Of a stretch of DNA of 64,000 nt, positions 1 to 7,591 are shown piece by piece. Location: contig NZ_CP107899.1 in assembly GCF_036013915.1 (NCBI RefSeq), positions 7,158,001 to 7,222,000 on the forward strand, in the 5' to 3' direction. The notes beneath the pieces are model-generated. The model made no database searches, had not been told where the DNA came from, and worked only from the letters and a program-made list of their open reading frames with translations. The stretch comes from Streptomyces sp. NBC_00464 (lineage in GTDB: Bacteria; Actinomycetota; Actinomycetes; Streptomycetales; Streptomycetaceae). Position numbers and translations under genes: made by a program. Positions within the stretch are counted from its first letter, which is position 1, and each line of letters opens with the position of its first letter.

Positions 1-2
1 TT

Positions 3-1640
3 CCGTTCCCCAACGCCAAGGAGGACTTGACCGACTGGAGGGAGAGGACGCCGGAGACGTTCCCCGCAGAACTGCACACGGCTGTTCGCTCCGCCCCGGT
101 CGTCGAACTGGAGCAGCCCAAAACGCCTGCACCCACACCGCCGAAGGAGGCTGACATGCCCGCCACTGACGCCGCACTGGACACCATGTCGGAGTCCGCG
201 CGCAGCCTCTTCGACAACACCGACGTCGGCATTGCCGTCATGCTCCGCGACTTCATCACCGCCAACGGCGGGGGAGTCCGGTACGCCAAGGGGCTCGGCT
301 ACCTCTGCTGGGACGGCAAGGTGTGGGCGCCGGGAGGCGACAAGGTCCGCGAATACCTCCATCTGATGGGCGCCGAACTGATCGCTTCGGCCGACGACTC
401 GAAGCGCCGGCTTGCGCTGAAGGCGCTGTCGAACCGAAGCATCGACGCCGTGATGAAGGAGCTGCCGAGTGCGCCGGGAGTGCCCGCGCAAGCCGCGGAC
501 TTCGACGCGAACCACGAGCTGCTGAGCGTGAAGAACGGGACGGTCAACCTGCGGACGGGCAAACTTCAGCCGCACGCTCCGTCGGATATGATCACCAAGC
601 GACTCGATGTCGCGTACCACCCGGACGCGCCTGCGGAGCGGTGGGATCAGTTCCTGACGGAGGTGTTCCCGGGACATCCCGATCTCCCCGGATTCATGAA
701 GCGGCTCGTCGGCTACGGCTGCACCGGGAGCACATCGGAGCACTGCTTCGCCTTCCTCCACGGGCAGGGGAGCAACGGAAAGTCGGTGTTCCTTGACGCG
801 CTTATCCACGTGTTCAAGGGCGTCACGCAAGCGACGCAGTTCAGCACCTTCGAGAAGTCCGTGAACGTCGGCCAGGCAAGTCCCGAACTGGCGTCCCTCC
901 GTGGGGCGCGGCTCGTGACTGCGTCGGAAACGGAGAAGTACAGCCGCCTGGCTGAGGCGCTCGTGAAGCAGCTGACGGGAGGCGACCCGATCACGTGCCG
1001 CTTCCTGAACCAGAACCCGTTCACCTACGTGCCGTCGTTCCTCCTCCTTGTGGCCGGCAACTTCAAGCCCGCGATCCTGTCGCAGGACGAGGGGACCTGG
1101 CGTCGGGTCAAGCTGATCCCCTTCGACGCCACGTTCTCCTACGCCCGTGGCAACAAGGACACAACCCTCCCCGCCAAGCTGCGCGAGGAGGCGGAGGGCA
1201 TCCTCGCTTGGTCCGTCGCCGGCGCCGTGGAGTGGTACGCGCAGGGGCTCGGAGAGCCGTCCTCTGTTGCCACTGCCACGCAGGACTACCGGGAGTCGGA
1301 GGACCGCCTACAGGAGTTCCTCAACGCCTGCACCGTCCGCGAGGAGGGCGCGCGGGTAGCCCCCATGGCCATCCGTCGGACCTACGCAGAGTGGGCAGAA
1401 GACGCCGGACTTGACCGCAAGGAGCGGCTGTCGGGGTGGGCCCTCGCGATCGAGCTTGAGTCCCGCGGCTTCAAGAAAGACAAGCGCAAGAGCGCGTGGG
1501 GCTTCAACGGCATCCGGCTCATGACCGACGACGAGCGCGCCCGCGCAAGTCGACTGGCGGAGGACGTCAGCGAGCAGTCAAACGACGTTCCGGCAGGGCC
1601 GACAGACATCTTCGGACAGCAGAAGGGGGACGCAGCATGA
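3..1640 (+). CDS. Phage SF3 primase-helicase (5' end cut by window)
   Basis: Replicative SF3 helicase of the P4/D5 primase-helicase type, expected to unwind phage DNA for the polymerase encoded immediately downstream. Counted from a TTG at 27, a D5_N-like region spans about residues 60-220. The Walker A loop GQGSNGKS lies near residue 246, followed by the motif stretch VTASETEKYS and the asparagine-containing sensor LLLVAGNFKP. The reading frame stays open to the window edge and the residues before the TTG (PFPNAKED) look like protein. The TTG has a GGAGG only two bases upstream, which is too close. I therefore read the gene as continuing leftward, where a primase or prim-pol domain may lie. 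It overlaps the polymerase gene by ATGA. Confidence 0.85.
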   Translation, partial: PFPNAKEDLTDWRERTPETFPAELHTAVRSAPVVELEQPKTPAPTPPKEADMPATDAALDTMSESARSLFDNTDVGIAVMLRDFITANGGGVRYAKGLGYLCWDGKVWAPGGDKVREYLHLMGAELIASADDSKRRLALKALSNRSIDAVMKELPSAPGVPAQAADFDANHELLSVKNGTVNLRTGKLQPHAPSDMITKRLDVAYHPDAPAERWDQFLTEVFPGHPDLPGFMKRLVGYGCTGSTSEHCFAFLHGQGSNGKSVFLDALIHVFKGVTQATQFSTFEKSVNVGQASPELASLRGARLVTASETEKYSRLAEALVKQLTGGDPITCRFLNQNPFTYVPSFLLLVAGNFKPAILSQDEGTWRRVKLIPFDATFSYARGNKDTTLPAKLREEAEGILAWSVAGAVEWYAQGLGEPSSVATATQDYRESEDRLQEFLNACTVREEGARVAPMAIRRTYAEWAEDAGLDRKERLSGWALAIELESRGFKKDKRKSAWGFNGIRLMTDDERARASRLAEDVSEQSNDVPAGPTDIFGQQKGDAA

Positions 1641-3568
1641 AGTATTTCCCGTACACCATCGCCGGCGACGAGACCATGACCCGCGTCCCGGAGACGGCCG
1701 CAGACCTGGACGAGTTCCGTCGCTGGGTGGAGCGCAAGGCCCGCGCGGGGGAGATGGTCGGGGCAGACACAGAAACGACCGGACTCGACACCTTCAGCCC
1801 GACCTATCGCCTTCGCACGGTACAGCTGGGCGACGCCCGGGACGCGTGGGTGCTCCAGGTCGAGGACCGCCCGCTGCTGCAGGAAGCGGCTCGCTGGGCG
1901 CTCCTGGCGCTCCCGCGGCTGGTGTTCCACAATGCCACCTTCGACCTGCTGGTCCTGGACCGGCACCTAGGGACTCCGCTGGAGGTGATGGGCCCGAAGG
2001 CGACTGACTCCAAGATCGTGGCGCATTTGTACGACTCGCGCCCATCCCACGAAGGCGGATACGGCCTGCGGCTGAAGGAGCTGTGTGCGAAGGACGTCGA
2101 TCCGTCGGCGCCGGACACACAGGAAGACCTGACGAAGGTGTTCCACTCCATCGGCGAGACGAAGGCCAGTGGGTGGGCCGCGATTGACATCAACCACCCG
2201 ACATATCTCGCGTACGCAGGTTTGGACGCGATCCTCGTCTCTCGACTCCTACCGGTCCTGGAGGAGCGTCTCCGCACGGTCGGCGTAGCACAGCGCCTCG
2301 TCGACTTCGAGCACCGCGTGATGCTCGTCTGCGCCAAGATGGAGCGGCGCGGGATGCTCGTGGACCAGCCGTACGTGGCCGACCTCGTGGGCCGGCTGGA
2401 GGAGGAGGCCAAGCTCCACGCGGGCAAGGCGACGAAGTACGGCGTGACGTCGGTGAACTCCCCGAAGCAGGTGGCGACGGCTCTTGTCGGCATGGGGGAG
2501 ACGCTAACGGAAACCACTGACAGTGGGGCTCTGAAGGTGGACAAGTCCATCTTGCTGGACCTGGCCGACCTGGACGAGCAGTGGCAGCCGCGCGGGGCTC
2601 GCGAGGCAAACCCGCTGGCTGACGCCGTGCTCCGCAGCAAGCGGGCGGGTAAGTGGTCGACGTCGTACGGCATCGCCATGCGCGACGGCCTGGACGTCAA
2701 CGGGCGCATCCATCCGAAGATCAACAGTCTCCAGGCCCGGACCGCCCGCATGTCCATCTCCGGCCCTCCGCTACAGCAGCTGCCGTCAGGGGACTGGACG
2801 ATCCGCCGCGCACTCCTGGCAGACCCGGGGATGCGGATGTTCAGCATCGACTACAGCGCCGTGGAGATGCGCGTCCTGGCGGCCCTGGCCAACGAGACCA
2901 CCATGAAGCGCGCGATCACGGAGGGGAGGGACCTTCACGACTTCACTGCGGAACTCATCTGGGGCCCGAACTTCACCAAGCGGCACCGCAAGATGGGCAA
3001 GGGCGTGGGCTTCGGCAAGGTCTACGGGGGAGGCGCAACAACCCTCAGTCGGCAGACTGGCGCGCCCCTGGCTGAGGTGAAGACCGCCATCGCCGCGTAC
3101 GACCGGGTGTACCCCGGAGTCAAGCGCTACTCGCAGAAGCTGCAGCGAGAGGCACGCAGGGACGGCTACATCGTCTGGACTCCCGTCGGCCGCCGGCTCC
3201 CGCTGGACCGGGACCGTGTGTACGCGGCCACCAACTACGCGGTGCAGTCGACCGCGCGGGACGTTCTGTGCCAGGCGGTGTTGGACATGGACGACAAGGG
3301 CCTGACGGACTACCTGCTCCTGTTGGTGCACGACGAGGCTCTTGGGTGCGCTCCCGAGGACATCGCTCAGGACGTCGCGCGCGAGGTGGCGGAGACGATG
3401 ACGATGGACTTCTTCGGCGTCCCGCTGGACGCGGATCTGAACGACGCCGTGTGGGGCCGCTCCTGGGGCGGCGGATACATGAAGAAGGCGGCCACCATGA
3501 CCGCCAACGACGAGTGGTACGCCGCTCACCCCGACGCAGCTGCAGCCGCGGAACTGGCTCGCGCATGA
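1637..3568 (+). CDS. Phage family A DNA polymerase with 3'-5' exonuclease
   Basis: DNA polymerase I-like replicative enzyme of 643 aa. The DnaQ-like exonuclease is at the N-terminus, with catalytic D44 and E46 in ADTETTGL. The polymerase palm carries motif A (IDYSAVEMR, catalytic D405), motif B near RHRKMGKGVGFGKVYGGG, and motif C as HDE at 565-567. There is no room for the 5'-3' exonuclease domain of bacterial PolA, as usual for phage enzymes. The ATG at 1637 overlaps the helicase stop, and the gene end overlaps the HNH gene in the same way, so the three are translationally coupled. An in-frame extension upstream to 1496 is only an open frame antisense-free of protein-like sequence and was not used. 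Confidence 0.95.
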   Translation: MKYFPYTIAGDETMTRVPETAADLDEFRRWVERKARAGEMVGADTETTGLDTFSPTYRLRTVQLGDARDAWVLQVEDRPLLQEAARWALLALPRLVFHNATFDLLVLDRHLGTPLEVMGPKATDSKIVAHLYDSRPSHEGGYGLRLKELCAKDVDPSAPDTQEDLTKVFHSIGETKASGWAAIDINHPTYLAYAGLDAILVSRLLPVLEERLRTVGVAQRLVDFEHRVMLVCAKMERRGMLVDQPYVADLVGRLEEEAKLHAGKATKYGVTSVNSPKQVATALVGMGETLTETTDSGALKVDKSILLDLADLDEQWQPRGAREANPLADAVLRSKRAGKWSTSYGIAMRDGLDVNGRIHPKINSLQARTARMSISGPPLQQLPSGDWTIRRALLADPGMRMFSIDYSAVEMRVLAALANETTMKRAITEGRDLHDFTAELIWGPNFTKRHRKMGKGVGFGKVYGGGATTLSRQTGAPLAEVKTAIAAYDRVYPGVKRYSQKLQREARRDGYIVWTPVGRRLPLDRDRVYAATNYAVQSTARDVLCQAVLDMDDKGLTDYLLLLVHDEALGCAPEDIAQDVAREVAETMTMDFFGVPLDADLNDAVWGRSWGGGYMKKAATMTANDEWYAAHPDAAAAAELARA

Positions 3569-4026
3569 GCCCCGCCCGGCTGCCTGCGCCATCCGTGCAC
3601 CGGGTGACCGGAGTTGACCGAACGGCAGTGGCTGGATTCGCCCCTGCTGCCGTCCGGTCGGTCTTCCGTTCGCGTCCCATATCGCCCCCTATGCGTGCAC
3701 CCGAGCCACCCCACGGACCGTCACACCGTGACACTCTGCGACGGTGGGAGGAGCTGGAGTGGTGGGCCTGTGTCTACTGTGACGCTCCATTCGGCCCAAT
3801 GGTTGTAGCCGAAGCGGACCACATAATTCCCCTTGCGAAGGGGGGAGTTCACGAGTCGTTCAACATCGCGCCGGCGTGCGCGGAGTGCAACCGGGCCAAG
3901 TCTGATCTGGACATGTCCGACTGGCTGTCAGTTCTCGCAGCTCAGCTAGATACGGAGCGCGAGGTTACGGTTACGCAGCGCGCAATCTCGCGTGATCGAC
4001 GCGCACACACATCCTCCACAAGGTAA
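3565..4026 (+). CDS. HNH endonuclease
   Basis: Small HNH nuclease of 153 aa. A zinc-binding CVYC is followed by the HNH core EADHIIPLAKGG, the asparagine in SFNIAPAC, and a second CxxC (CAECN). The first ~60 residues are low in complexity and may be a linker. The start overlaps the polymerase stop (ATGA). Phage HNH proteins near replication genes act as nicking or homing enzymes, or in packaging when beside terminase. No terminase is visible here, so the role remains open. It is the last gene of the replication operon; the following 180 bp are non-coding and hold repeats. Confidence 0.85.
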   Translation: MSPARLPAPSVHRVTGVDRTAVAGFAPAAVRSVFRSRPISPPMRAPEPPHGPSHRDTLRRWEELEWWACVYCDAPFGPMVVAEADHIIPLAKGGVHESFNIAPACAECNRAKSDLDMSDWLSVLAAQLDTEREVTVTQRAISRDRRAHTSSTR

Positions 4027-4061
4027 CAAGTCTGTAACGTGGTTCAGTCCTGCACGGACTT

Positions 4062-4103
4062 GGGTCGCGCGACATATCCGCAGGTCCGATGGGTCGCGCG
4101 ACA
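4062..4103. repeat. Direct repeat of a palindromic 13-mer
   Basis: GGGTCGCGCGACA occurs at 4062-4074 and again at 4091-4103. Each copy contains the perfect palindrome GTCGCGCGAC, and the copies are 29 bp apart start to start. They lie in the gap between the HNH gene and the next gene group, directly before AGTACTACTTACGC, so they look like a two-site operator in front of a promoter. The binding protein is unknown. Confidence 0.6.
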
Positions 4104-4133
4104 GAAGTACTACTTACGCAGGGTGTGCGTGAA

Positions 4134-4149
4134 CCCCGGCAAACCGGGG
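4134..4149 (+). terminator. Short GC hairpin
   Basis: CCCCGG-CAAA-CCGGGG forms a 6-bp stem with a tetraloop, about 60 nt upstream of the gene at 4209. No T-tract follows. It may be a weak terminator or a 5' leader structure rather than a transcription stop. Confidence 0.35.
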
Positions 4150-4208
4150 CATCGCGGGCACAGTGCCCCTCGTATCTCAGCCGCACGTCGATTGCCCGGG
4201 GAGGGCTC

Positions 4209-4682
4209 GTGACCTACAGTCCAAATCACGTCGCAGACGGACATCATCTGAAGGACCTTCTGGACGCGCTGGAGCGCGACTTGATCGAACTTCGACACAT
4301 GGCGTCCATATACGACGATGCGTCAGAGATGCCGGGCCGACGCCCTGACGTAGATCCGGACGGGACCGGCCGCAGTGCGACGCACGACCCATCCCGTCCG
4401 ACCGAGAACATCGCCCTGGACGGCGCCCGAGCGGCGCTAGTGGAACAACTCGAAATTGGTATCTCGTACGCAACATATGCCCGCGCGTATGTACGGGGCG
4501 CCACAGCATCAATGGACCGGGCACTTTCCCACTGGGAGGGGGAGCCGGTCGGATTCCCGGGGGGATGCAATGAACGTACTGACGGGGGCCCGCTCCACTC
4601 TGGAGCAGCTGGGGGACCTGATGGAGCTGGCGGGACTGCTGGATCTGCCGCTTCTGCACCACTCGGAGAGCCGGCTCCTTGA
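4209..4682 (+). CDS. Small helical phage protein, function unknown
   Basis: Hypothetical protein of 157 aa from a GTG preceded by GGGGAGGG at 4198-4205. The N-terminal half is helical (DGHHLKDLLDALERDLIELRHMAS), as is a central stretch (ALVEQLEIGISYATYARAYV). The last ~45 residues are Gly/Ala/Pro-rich and coincide with a second reading frame that opens at 4570, so that tail may be weakly constrained. I recall similar short proteins in other streptophages but cannot name a function. An upstream extension to 4089 would run through the operator-like repeats and is unlikely. Confidence 0.6.
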   Translation: MTYSPNHVADGHHLKDLLDALERDLIELRHMASIYDDASEMPGRRPDVDPDGTGRSATHDPSRPTENIALDGARAALVEQLEIGISYATYARAYVRGATASMDRALSHWEGEPVGFPGGCNERTDGGPLHSGAAGGPDGAGGTAGSAASAPLGEPAP

Positions 4683-4785
4683 CGCCGATGCGCTCTACCG
4701 CTCCGCCGGCTGGGAGTTCTGCCCGCTGGCCGTTGCTGACGTCACCTTGGCGGAGGCGTACGGGATGACGATCAAAGATCTCTAG
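4570..4785 (+). CDS. Small phage protein overlapping the preceding gene
   Basis: Protein of 71 aa beginning MNVLTGARSTLEQLGD, with GGGGGGA four bases before the ATG. The sequence is leucine-rich and acidic (LGDLMELAGLLDLPLLHH) and probably folds as a small helical domain. It overlaps the previous frame by 113 nt, which is long even for a phage. It ends immediately before the first of the repeated palindromes. No homologue recognised. Confidence 0.55.
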   Translation: MNVLTGARSTLEQLGDLMELAGLLDLPLLHHSESRLLDADALYRSAGWEFCPLAVADVTLAEAYGMTIKDL

Positions 4786-4808
4786 CTCCGTCTAGCGCTA
4801 CACGGAGC
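4785..4808. promoter_or_regulatory. Palindrome copy 1
   Basis: Near-perfect 24-bp palindrome with arms GCTCCGT and ACGGAGC around the self-complementary core TAGCGCTA; only one symmetric pair mismatches. It begins on the last base of the preceding stop codon. Related copies occur at 5890, 6828 and 8459. Confidence 0.65.
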
Positions 4809-4822
4809 CCACCCCTCTTCAT

Positions 4823-4884
4823 CGCCCCGCGACGGGGCTGGATCTGGCGTACCCGGGGGCGCCGTACCAAGTGTGATCCAGCCC
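4823..4884. promoter_or_regulatory. Nested inverted repeats upstream of the sigma-like gene
   Basis: GCCCCG-CGA-CGGGGC (4823-4838) is a small hairpin. Its right arm overlaps GGGCTGGATC (4835-4844), which pairs with GATCCAGCCC (4875-4884). The two structures are mutually exclusive, a layout compatible with termination or attenuation before the sigma-like gene at 4956. No ligand or leader peptide could be identified. Confidence 0.4.
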
Positions 4885-4955
4885 ACAAAAGTCACGTGAA
4901 ACATTCTCGCCCAGCCCCGCCATAACTCACTCAAGACGCAAACAGAGGAGCCCAC

Positions 4956-5720
4956 ATGACCGTCACCATCGCTACCGAGACGATCCAGGCCGCACAGGGC
5001 GGGGATCAGGACGCCATGTGGGAGATCATCACCGAGCACGAGGCGATGCTCAGCAGCATTGTCCGCCAGGTGGCCCCGAACGCCTCACCGTCGGACGTGG
5101 AAGACCTCATGCAGGACGCCCGGATCGAATTGATCCAGCACGTGCGCAGCTACAACACCGACTCCTCCGCGGCCAAGCTCAGCACGTACGCCTACGCCGG
5201 GGTGCGTAAGGCAGTCGCGCGACTGTGGGTCAAGAACACGACGGGACTCACCATTGAGCCGTCGGTGGTGCACGCCGTAAGTCACGCGCTCTGGGTAACA
5301 GAGGGCGACGAGGAAGGCGCTTGGATGATCGTATCCAGCAACGAGGACCCGCGTCGACGCATCTCACGTGAAGTGTTTGTGAGCGTTCGTGAAGCACTCG
5401 CGCAGACGCTCAGCCTTTCCTCTCCTGCGGGCCACGACGACGACTCGATGACCCTCGCGGACACCATCCCTGAGGCCGGCGCAACCTTCACCGATACGGC
5501 CGACAAGCAGGCACTGGCTCACTACCTGCTGAGTGAGATCCCGCCCCGGCAGGCGTTCGCCCTCCGTGCCTTCTACGCGATCGGCATGGAGCAGATGACC
5601 GACGCGCAGGCGGGCGACGACCTGGGACTGAAGCCTGCCGCCGTTCGCGTCCTCCGCACCCGCGGAGTGGACAACGCCCGTCAGATCGCACTGCGCGACG
5701 ACCTTCGCACAGCTGCGTAA
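4956..5720 (+). CDS. Phage-encoded sigma-70 family-like factor
   Basis: Protein of 254 aa with the layout of a sigma factor. A region 2-like segment (residues ~45-95) holds DVEDLMQDARIELIQHV and STYAYAGVRKAVARLW. A C-terminal region 4-like helix-turn-helix (~190-250) has AQAGDDLGLKPAAVRVLRTRG. A variable acidic linker joins them. It is likely a phage sigma factor that redirects host RNA polymerase to phage promoters, such as the paired promoters at 6850 and 8481. ATG start with AGAGGAG upstream. An alternative is a non-canonical sigma-like regulator; the middle of region 2 is divergent. Confidence 0.75.
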   Translation: MTVTIATETIQAAQGGDQDAMWEIITEHEAMLSSIVRQVAPNASPSDVEDLMQDARIELIQHVRSYNTDSSAAKLSTYAYAGVRKAVARLWVKNTTGLTIEPSVVHAVSHALWVTEGDEEGAWMIVSSNEDPRRRISREVFVSVREALAQTLSLSSPAGHDDDSMTLADTIPEAGATFTDTADKQALAHYLLSEIPPRQAFALRAFYAIGMEQMTDAQAGDDLGLKPAAVRVLRTRGVDNARQIALRDDLRTAA

Positions 5721-5747
5721 AACACTCACCCGACAAGGAACCGTGAC

Positions 5748-5888
5748 ATGAGCCGATACCCCTCGCTCGACGACTACGACGTCCAGGGCGTGCGACCGGA
5801 GGAGGCCGCTCTCTGGGGCGGTGACGTCCTGCTGGCCGTGGAGGCACGGAGCGACGGCGACCCGCTGGACGGCTTCACCTTCGAGTGA
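5748..5888 (+). CDS. 46-aa phage protein
   Basis: Short acidic protein beginning MSRYPSLDDYDVQGV, with AAGGAA before the ATG. It sits 27 nt after the sigma-like gene and ends directly before palindrome copy 2. Codon use is strongly G/C at third positions, supporting translation. No motif recognised. Confidence 0.6.
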   Translation: MSRYPSLDDYDVQGVRPEEAALWGGDVLLAVEARSDGDPLDGFTFE

Positions 5889-5889
5889 C

Positions 5890-5911
5890 CTCCGTGAGTC
5901 GACTCACGGAG
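5890..5911. promoter_or_regulatory. Palindrome copy 2
   Basis: Perfect 22-bp palindrome: outer arms CTCCGTG and CACGGAG as in the other copies, but with the inner core AGTCGACT instead of the TAGCGCTA type. It begins two bases after the stop at 5886-5888. No promoter-like sequence follows it, unlike copies 3 and 4, so it may act as an RNA hairpin or an isolated binding site. Confidence 0.65.
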
Positions 5912-5937
5912 CTGCAGAGACCTACAGAGGAGAGAAC

Positions 5938-6501
5938 ATGACGGAGTACACCGCGCAGTGCCGGTACGACGAGGGGCAGCGGTTGGTGGCACGGGGTACC
6001 GGCGCGTCTATCGCGCTTGACGGCTATGCGGCTGGGAATCTCGTAACCGAGCCGTACCTCTCACCGGACGACGCCCGCATCTTCGCCCGCGGCATCCTGG
6101 CCCTGGCTGACGAGGTCGACGGGGGAGAAGCGAAGGGGGCGGCCGGTACCCGCCCGCAAGTTGGCAACCGGGTGCGCGTCATTCTGGGCGACCCCAACCA
6201 CAGCGGTGACCGCTTCGTGGGGCGCGTCGGGACGCTCATTGGCGACGACGGGGAGGGCGACAACATTCCCTTCCTGGTCAGGTTCGGGCCCGGAGAGCAC
6301 GGAGCCACGGACGGGCAGTGGTACTGCGCAGAGGTGGAGCCCGTTGACGAACCGGCCGCAGCTGCACCGCTCGTCACGACCCCCGGTCCGTCCCGCGCGA
6401 CCCTCCTGGAGCAGGCTCGGCAGCTCCTGAACGACAGCGCCACGTTCGACGCCGATGACCTGATCAAGCTGGCCGACTACCTGGCAGGAGACAACGCATG
6501 A
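5938..6501 (+). CDS. Phage protein with SH3/KOW-like segment
   Basis: Protein of 187 aa. After an N-terminal ~65 residues of unknown fold, the segment GNRVRVILGDPNHSGDR followed by GRVGTLIGDD and PFLVRF (about residues 75-115) reads as a small SH3/KOW-like beta barrel. The C-terminus (RATLLEQARQLLN...LIKLADYLAG) is a short helical pair shared with the next gene product, so the two probably arose by duplication. Start ATG with GAGGAGAGA. It overlaps the next gene by ATGA. Function unknown. Confidence 0.65.
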   Translation: MTEYTAQCRYDEGQRLVARGTGASIALDGYAAGNLVTEPYLSPDDARIFARGILALADEVDGGEAKGAAGTRPQVGNRVRVILGDPNHSGDRFVGRVGTLIGDDGEGDNIPFLVRFGPGEHGATDGQWYCAEVEPVDEPAAAAPLVTTPGPSRATLLEQARQLLNDSATFDADDLIKLADYLAGDNA

Positions 6502-6794
6502 GCGACATCAAAGTTAACGACCGGGTGCGCGTGGTCCGGGAGTACTCAACCAGCGAGAGCGACTACGACGGAAAGTACGGCACCGTAACCCGCCTGGACG
6601 TCGGCGACCACTACCCCTACTACGTGCAGTGCGACGGGCAGGATTACTCGGTCTGGATGCATGAGGTGCAGCCCCTGGAACCCGCCACAAACGGAGACCG
6701 TGAGTCCCTCGTCTTCCACGCCAAGTCCCTCCTGGCCGGCACCGAGCACACGGGCGCCGACGTGATCGCGATGGCCGCCTTCCTGGCCGGCTGA
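6498..6794 (+). CDS. Small SH3/KOW-like phage protein, paralogue of the previous one
   Basis: Protein of 98 aa: an N-terminal beta-barrel-like domain (NDRVRVVREY...DGKYGTVTRLD...YYVQCDG...VWMHEVQPLE), then the same C-terminal helical tail (SLLAGTEHTGADVIAMAAFLAG) as the upstream protein. It looks like a shorter second copy of that architecture. Translation is coupled through the ATGA overlap, and a strong terminator follows at once. Confidence 0.65.
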   Translation: MSDIKVNDRVRVVREYSTSESDYDGKYGTVTRLDVGDHYPYYVQCDGQDYSVWMHEVQPLEPATNGDRESLVFHAKSLLAGTEHTGADVIAMAAFLAG

Positions 6795-6799
6795 TGTGA

Positions 6800-6827
6800 A
6801 AGGCCCGGGGCTACGGCTCCGGGCCTT
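6800..6827 (+). terminator. Rho-independent-like terminator
   Basis: Arms AAGGCCCGG and CCGGGCCTT form a perfect 9-bp stem with a 10-nt loop, 6 nt after the preceding stop. It ends the 5938-6794 gene pair. The next palindrome-promoter cassette starts on the following base. Confidence 0.75.
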
Positions 6828-6896
6828 CTCCGTGTAGCGCTTCACGGAGGTTCGACGAAGGGGGTTGTGTCGCGCAACCCGACTGTGCCACTATGG
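6828..6896 (+). promoter_or_regulatory. Palindrome copy 3 plus promoter
   Basis: The palindrome (arms CTCCGTG/CACGGAG, core TAGCGCTT) occupies 6828-6849. It is followed by GTTCGACGAAGG, then GGGTTGTGTCGCGCAACCC, in which GGGTTG and CAACCC pair. TTGTGT and CACTAT, 18 bp apart, fit -35 and -10 boxes. The whole cassette recurs at 8459 with few changes. It probably drives the Cys-rich small-gene run from 6944. Confidence 0.6.
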
Positions 6897-6943
6897 AGCC
6901 ACGCCAGGGACTCACGGAGGGTCCCGGCAGGGGGGGGGCAGAC

Positions 6944-7114
6944 ATGAACTACAAGACGTGCGCCACGTGCCACACGGACCTCCACCCCAACGTCGGCTAC
7001 GTGCTGAACACCTTTGCGGGCAAGGTCTACGCCCATCACAAGGAGTGCCGTCCGGAGCCGGCCCCTAAGCCGCAGGTGTGGGTGTACCTGCGCGGCTACG
7101 TCGACGCTGAATAG
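6944..7114 (+). CDS. 56-aa putative zinc-ribbon phage protein
   Basis: Begins MNYKTCATCHTDLHP and carries a CxxC near residue 6-9 and an HHKEC cluster near residue 31-35, enough for one zinc site. The remainder is VWVYLRGYVDAE. Start ATG after a G-rich ribosome-binding stretch. First gene behind the palindrome-promoter cassette. Function unknown; small zinc-binding phage proteins often target host enzymes, but nothing here shows the target. Confidence 0.6.
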   Translation: MNYKTCATCHTDLHPNVGYVLNTFAGKVYAHHKECRPEPAPKPQVWVYLRGYVDAE

Positions 7115-7185
7115 CCGAAACGCCCTCCGGGGCGTCCGCGGGGACTGGCCTACCCGCGCTGATGAGGCAGGCCGTAGGAGGAGAG

Positions 7186-7314
7186 ATGCGCTACGAGGTC
7201 CATAACCTTGCCGGGTACTGGGGCGTGTACGACACCGTGACGGGTTTGTACGTGTCGACGTCCTTCCGACGCAAGCGATCAGAGGGGGACGCGCAGGCCC
7301 GAAACGGGGCCTGA
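7186..7314 (+). CDS. 42-aa phage protein
   Basis: Begins MRYEVHNLAGYWGVYDTVTG, with TAGGAGGAGAG directly before the ATG. It is probably a small beta hairpin-rich protein. Its stop at 7312-7314 lies 5 nt before the first tRNA-like element. It is supported by the ribosome-binding site and third-position G/C; there is no homology-based evidence. Confidence 0.5.
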   Translation: MRYEVHNLAGYWGVYDTVTGLYVSTSFRRKRSEGDAQARNGA

Positions 7315-7319
7315 CACCC

Positions 7320-7387
7320 GCCCCGCATAGGAAAGCCCACGGCGCCCCCAGCACCAACGGCGCGCGGTTCGAATCCGCGGCGGGGCA
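7320..7387 (+). ncRNA. tRNA-like element with acceptor and T-arm
   Basis: GCCCCGC (7320-7326) pairs perfectly with GCGGGGC (7380-7386). Stacked on it is a canonical T arm: CGCGG, loop TTCGAAT, CCGCG (7363-7379), followed by a discriminator-like A and CTC. The 36 nt between acceptor and T arm are too short for regular D and anticodon arms, and I find no 7-nt anticodon loop. It is either a decayed tRNA or a deliberate tRNA mimic. It sits between two small genes, where it could be a processing signal. Confidence 0.5.
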
Positions 7388-7414
7388 CTCGAAGACCGAC
7401 GAAGGAGATGCACC

Positions 7415-7585
7415 ATGCGAGACATCATCGATGTAGACAGCTGTCCGAACGGAAACATCATCTGCTTCCAGGACTCCAAGTGCCCTGAGTGCCTCGTCGA
7501 CGAGGAGTTCCAGGAGGAGCAGATCTCGCGACACGTGCGGACGTGCACGGCGGACGGCTTCTGCTACATCTGCCAGTGCCTTTGA
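7415..7585 (+). CDS. 56-aa cysteine-rich phage protein
   Basis: Begins MRDIIDVDSCPNGNIICF and contains seven or eight cysteines in pairs (CPEC, CYICQC), consistent with one or two zinc sites. The GAAGGAGA ribosome-binding site lies 6 nt before the ATG at 7415. It is flanked on both sides by tRNA-like elements. No family recognised. Confidence 0.6.
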   Translation: MRDIIDVDSCPNGNIICFQDSKCPECLVDEEFQEEQISRHVRTCTADGFCYICQCL

Positions 7586-7591
7586 ACCACC

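Noticed and set aside
4089..4208. N-terminal extension of the gene at 4209
   Set aside because: It would begin inside the operator-like repeat and cross a hairpin; the GTG at 4209 has a proper ribosome-binding site.
7320..7387. Functional tRNA gene
   Set aside because: Acceptor stem and T arm are convincing, but only 36 nt lie between them and no 5-bp stem with a 7-nt anticodon loop can be drawn, so I call it tRNA-like only.
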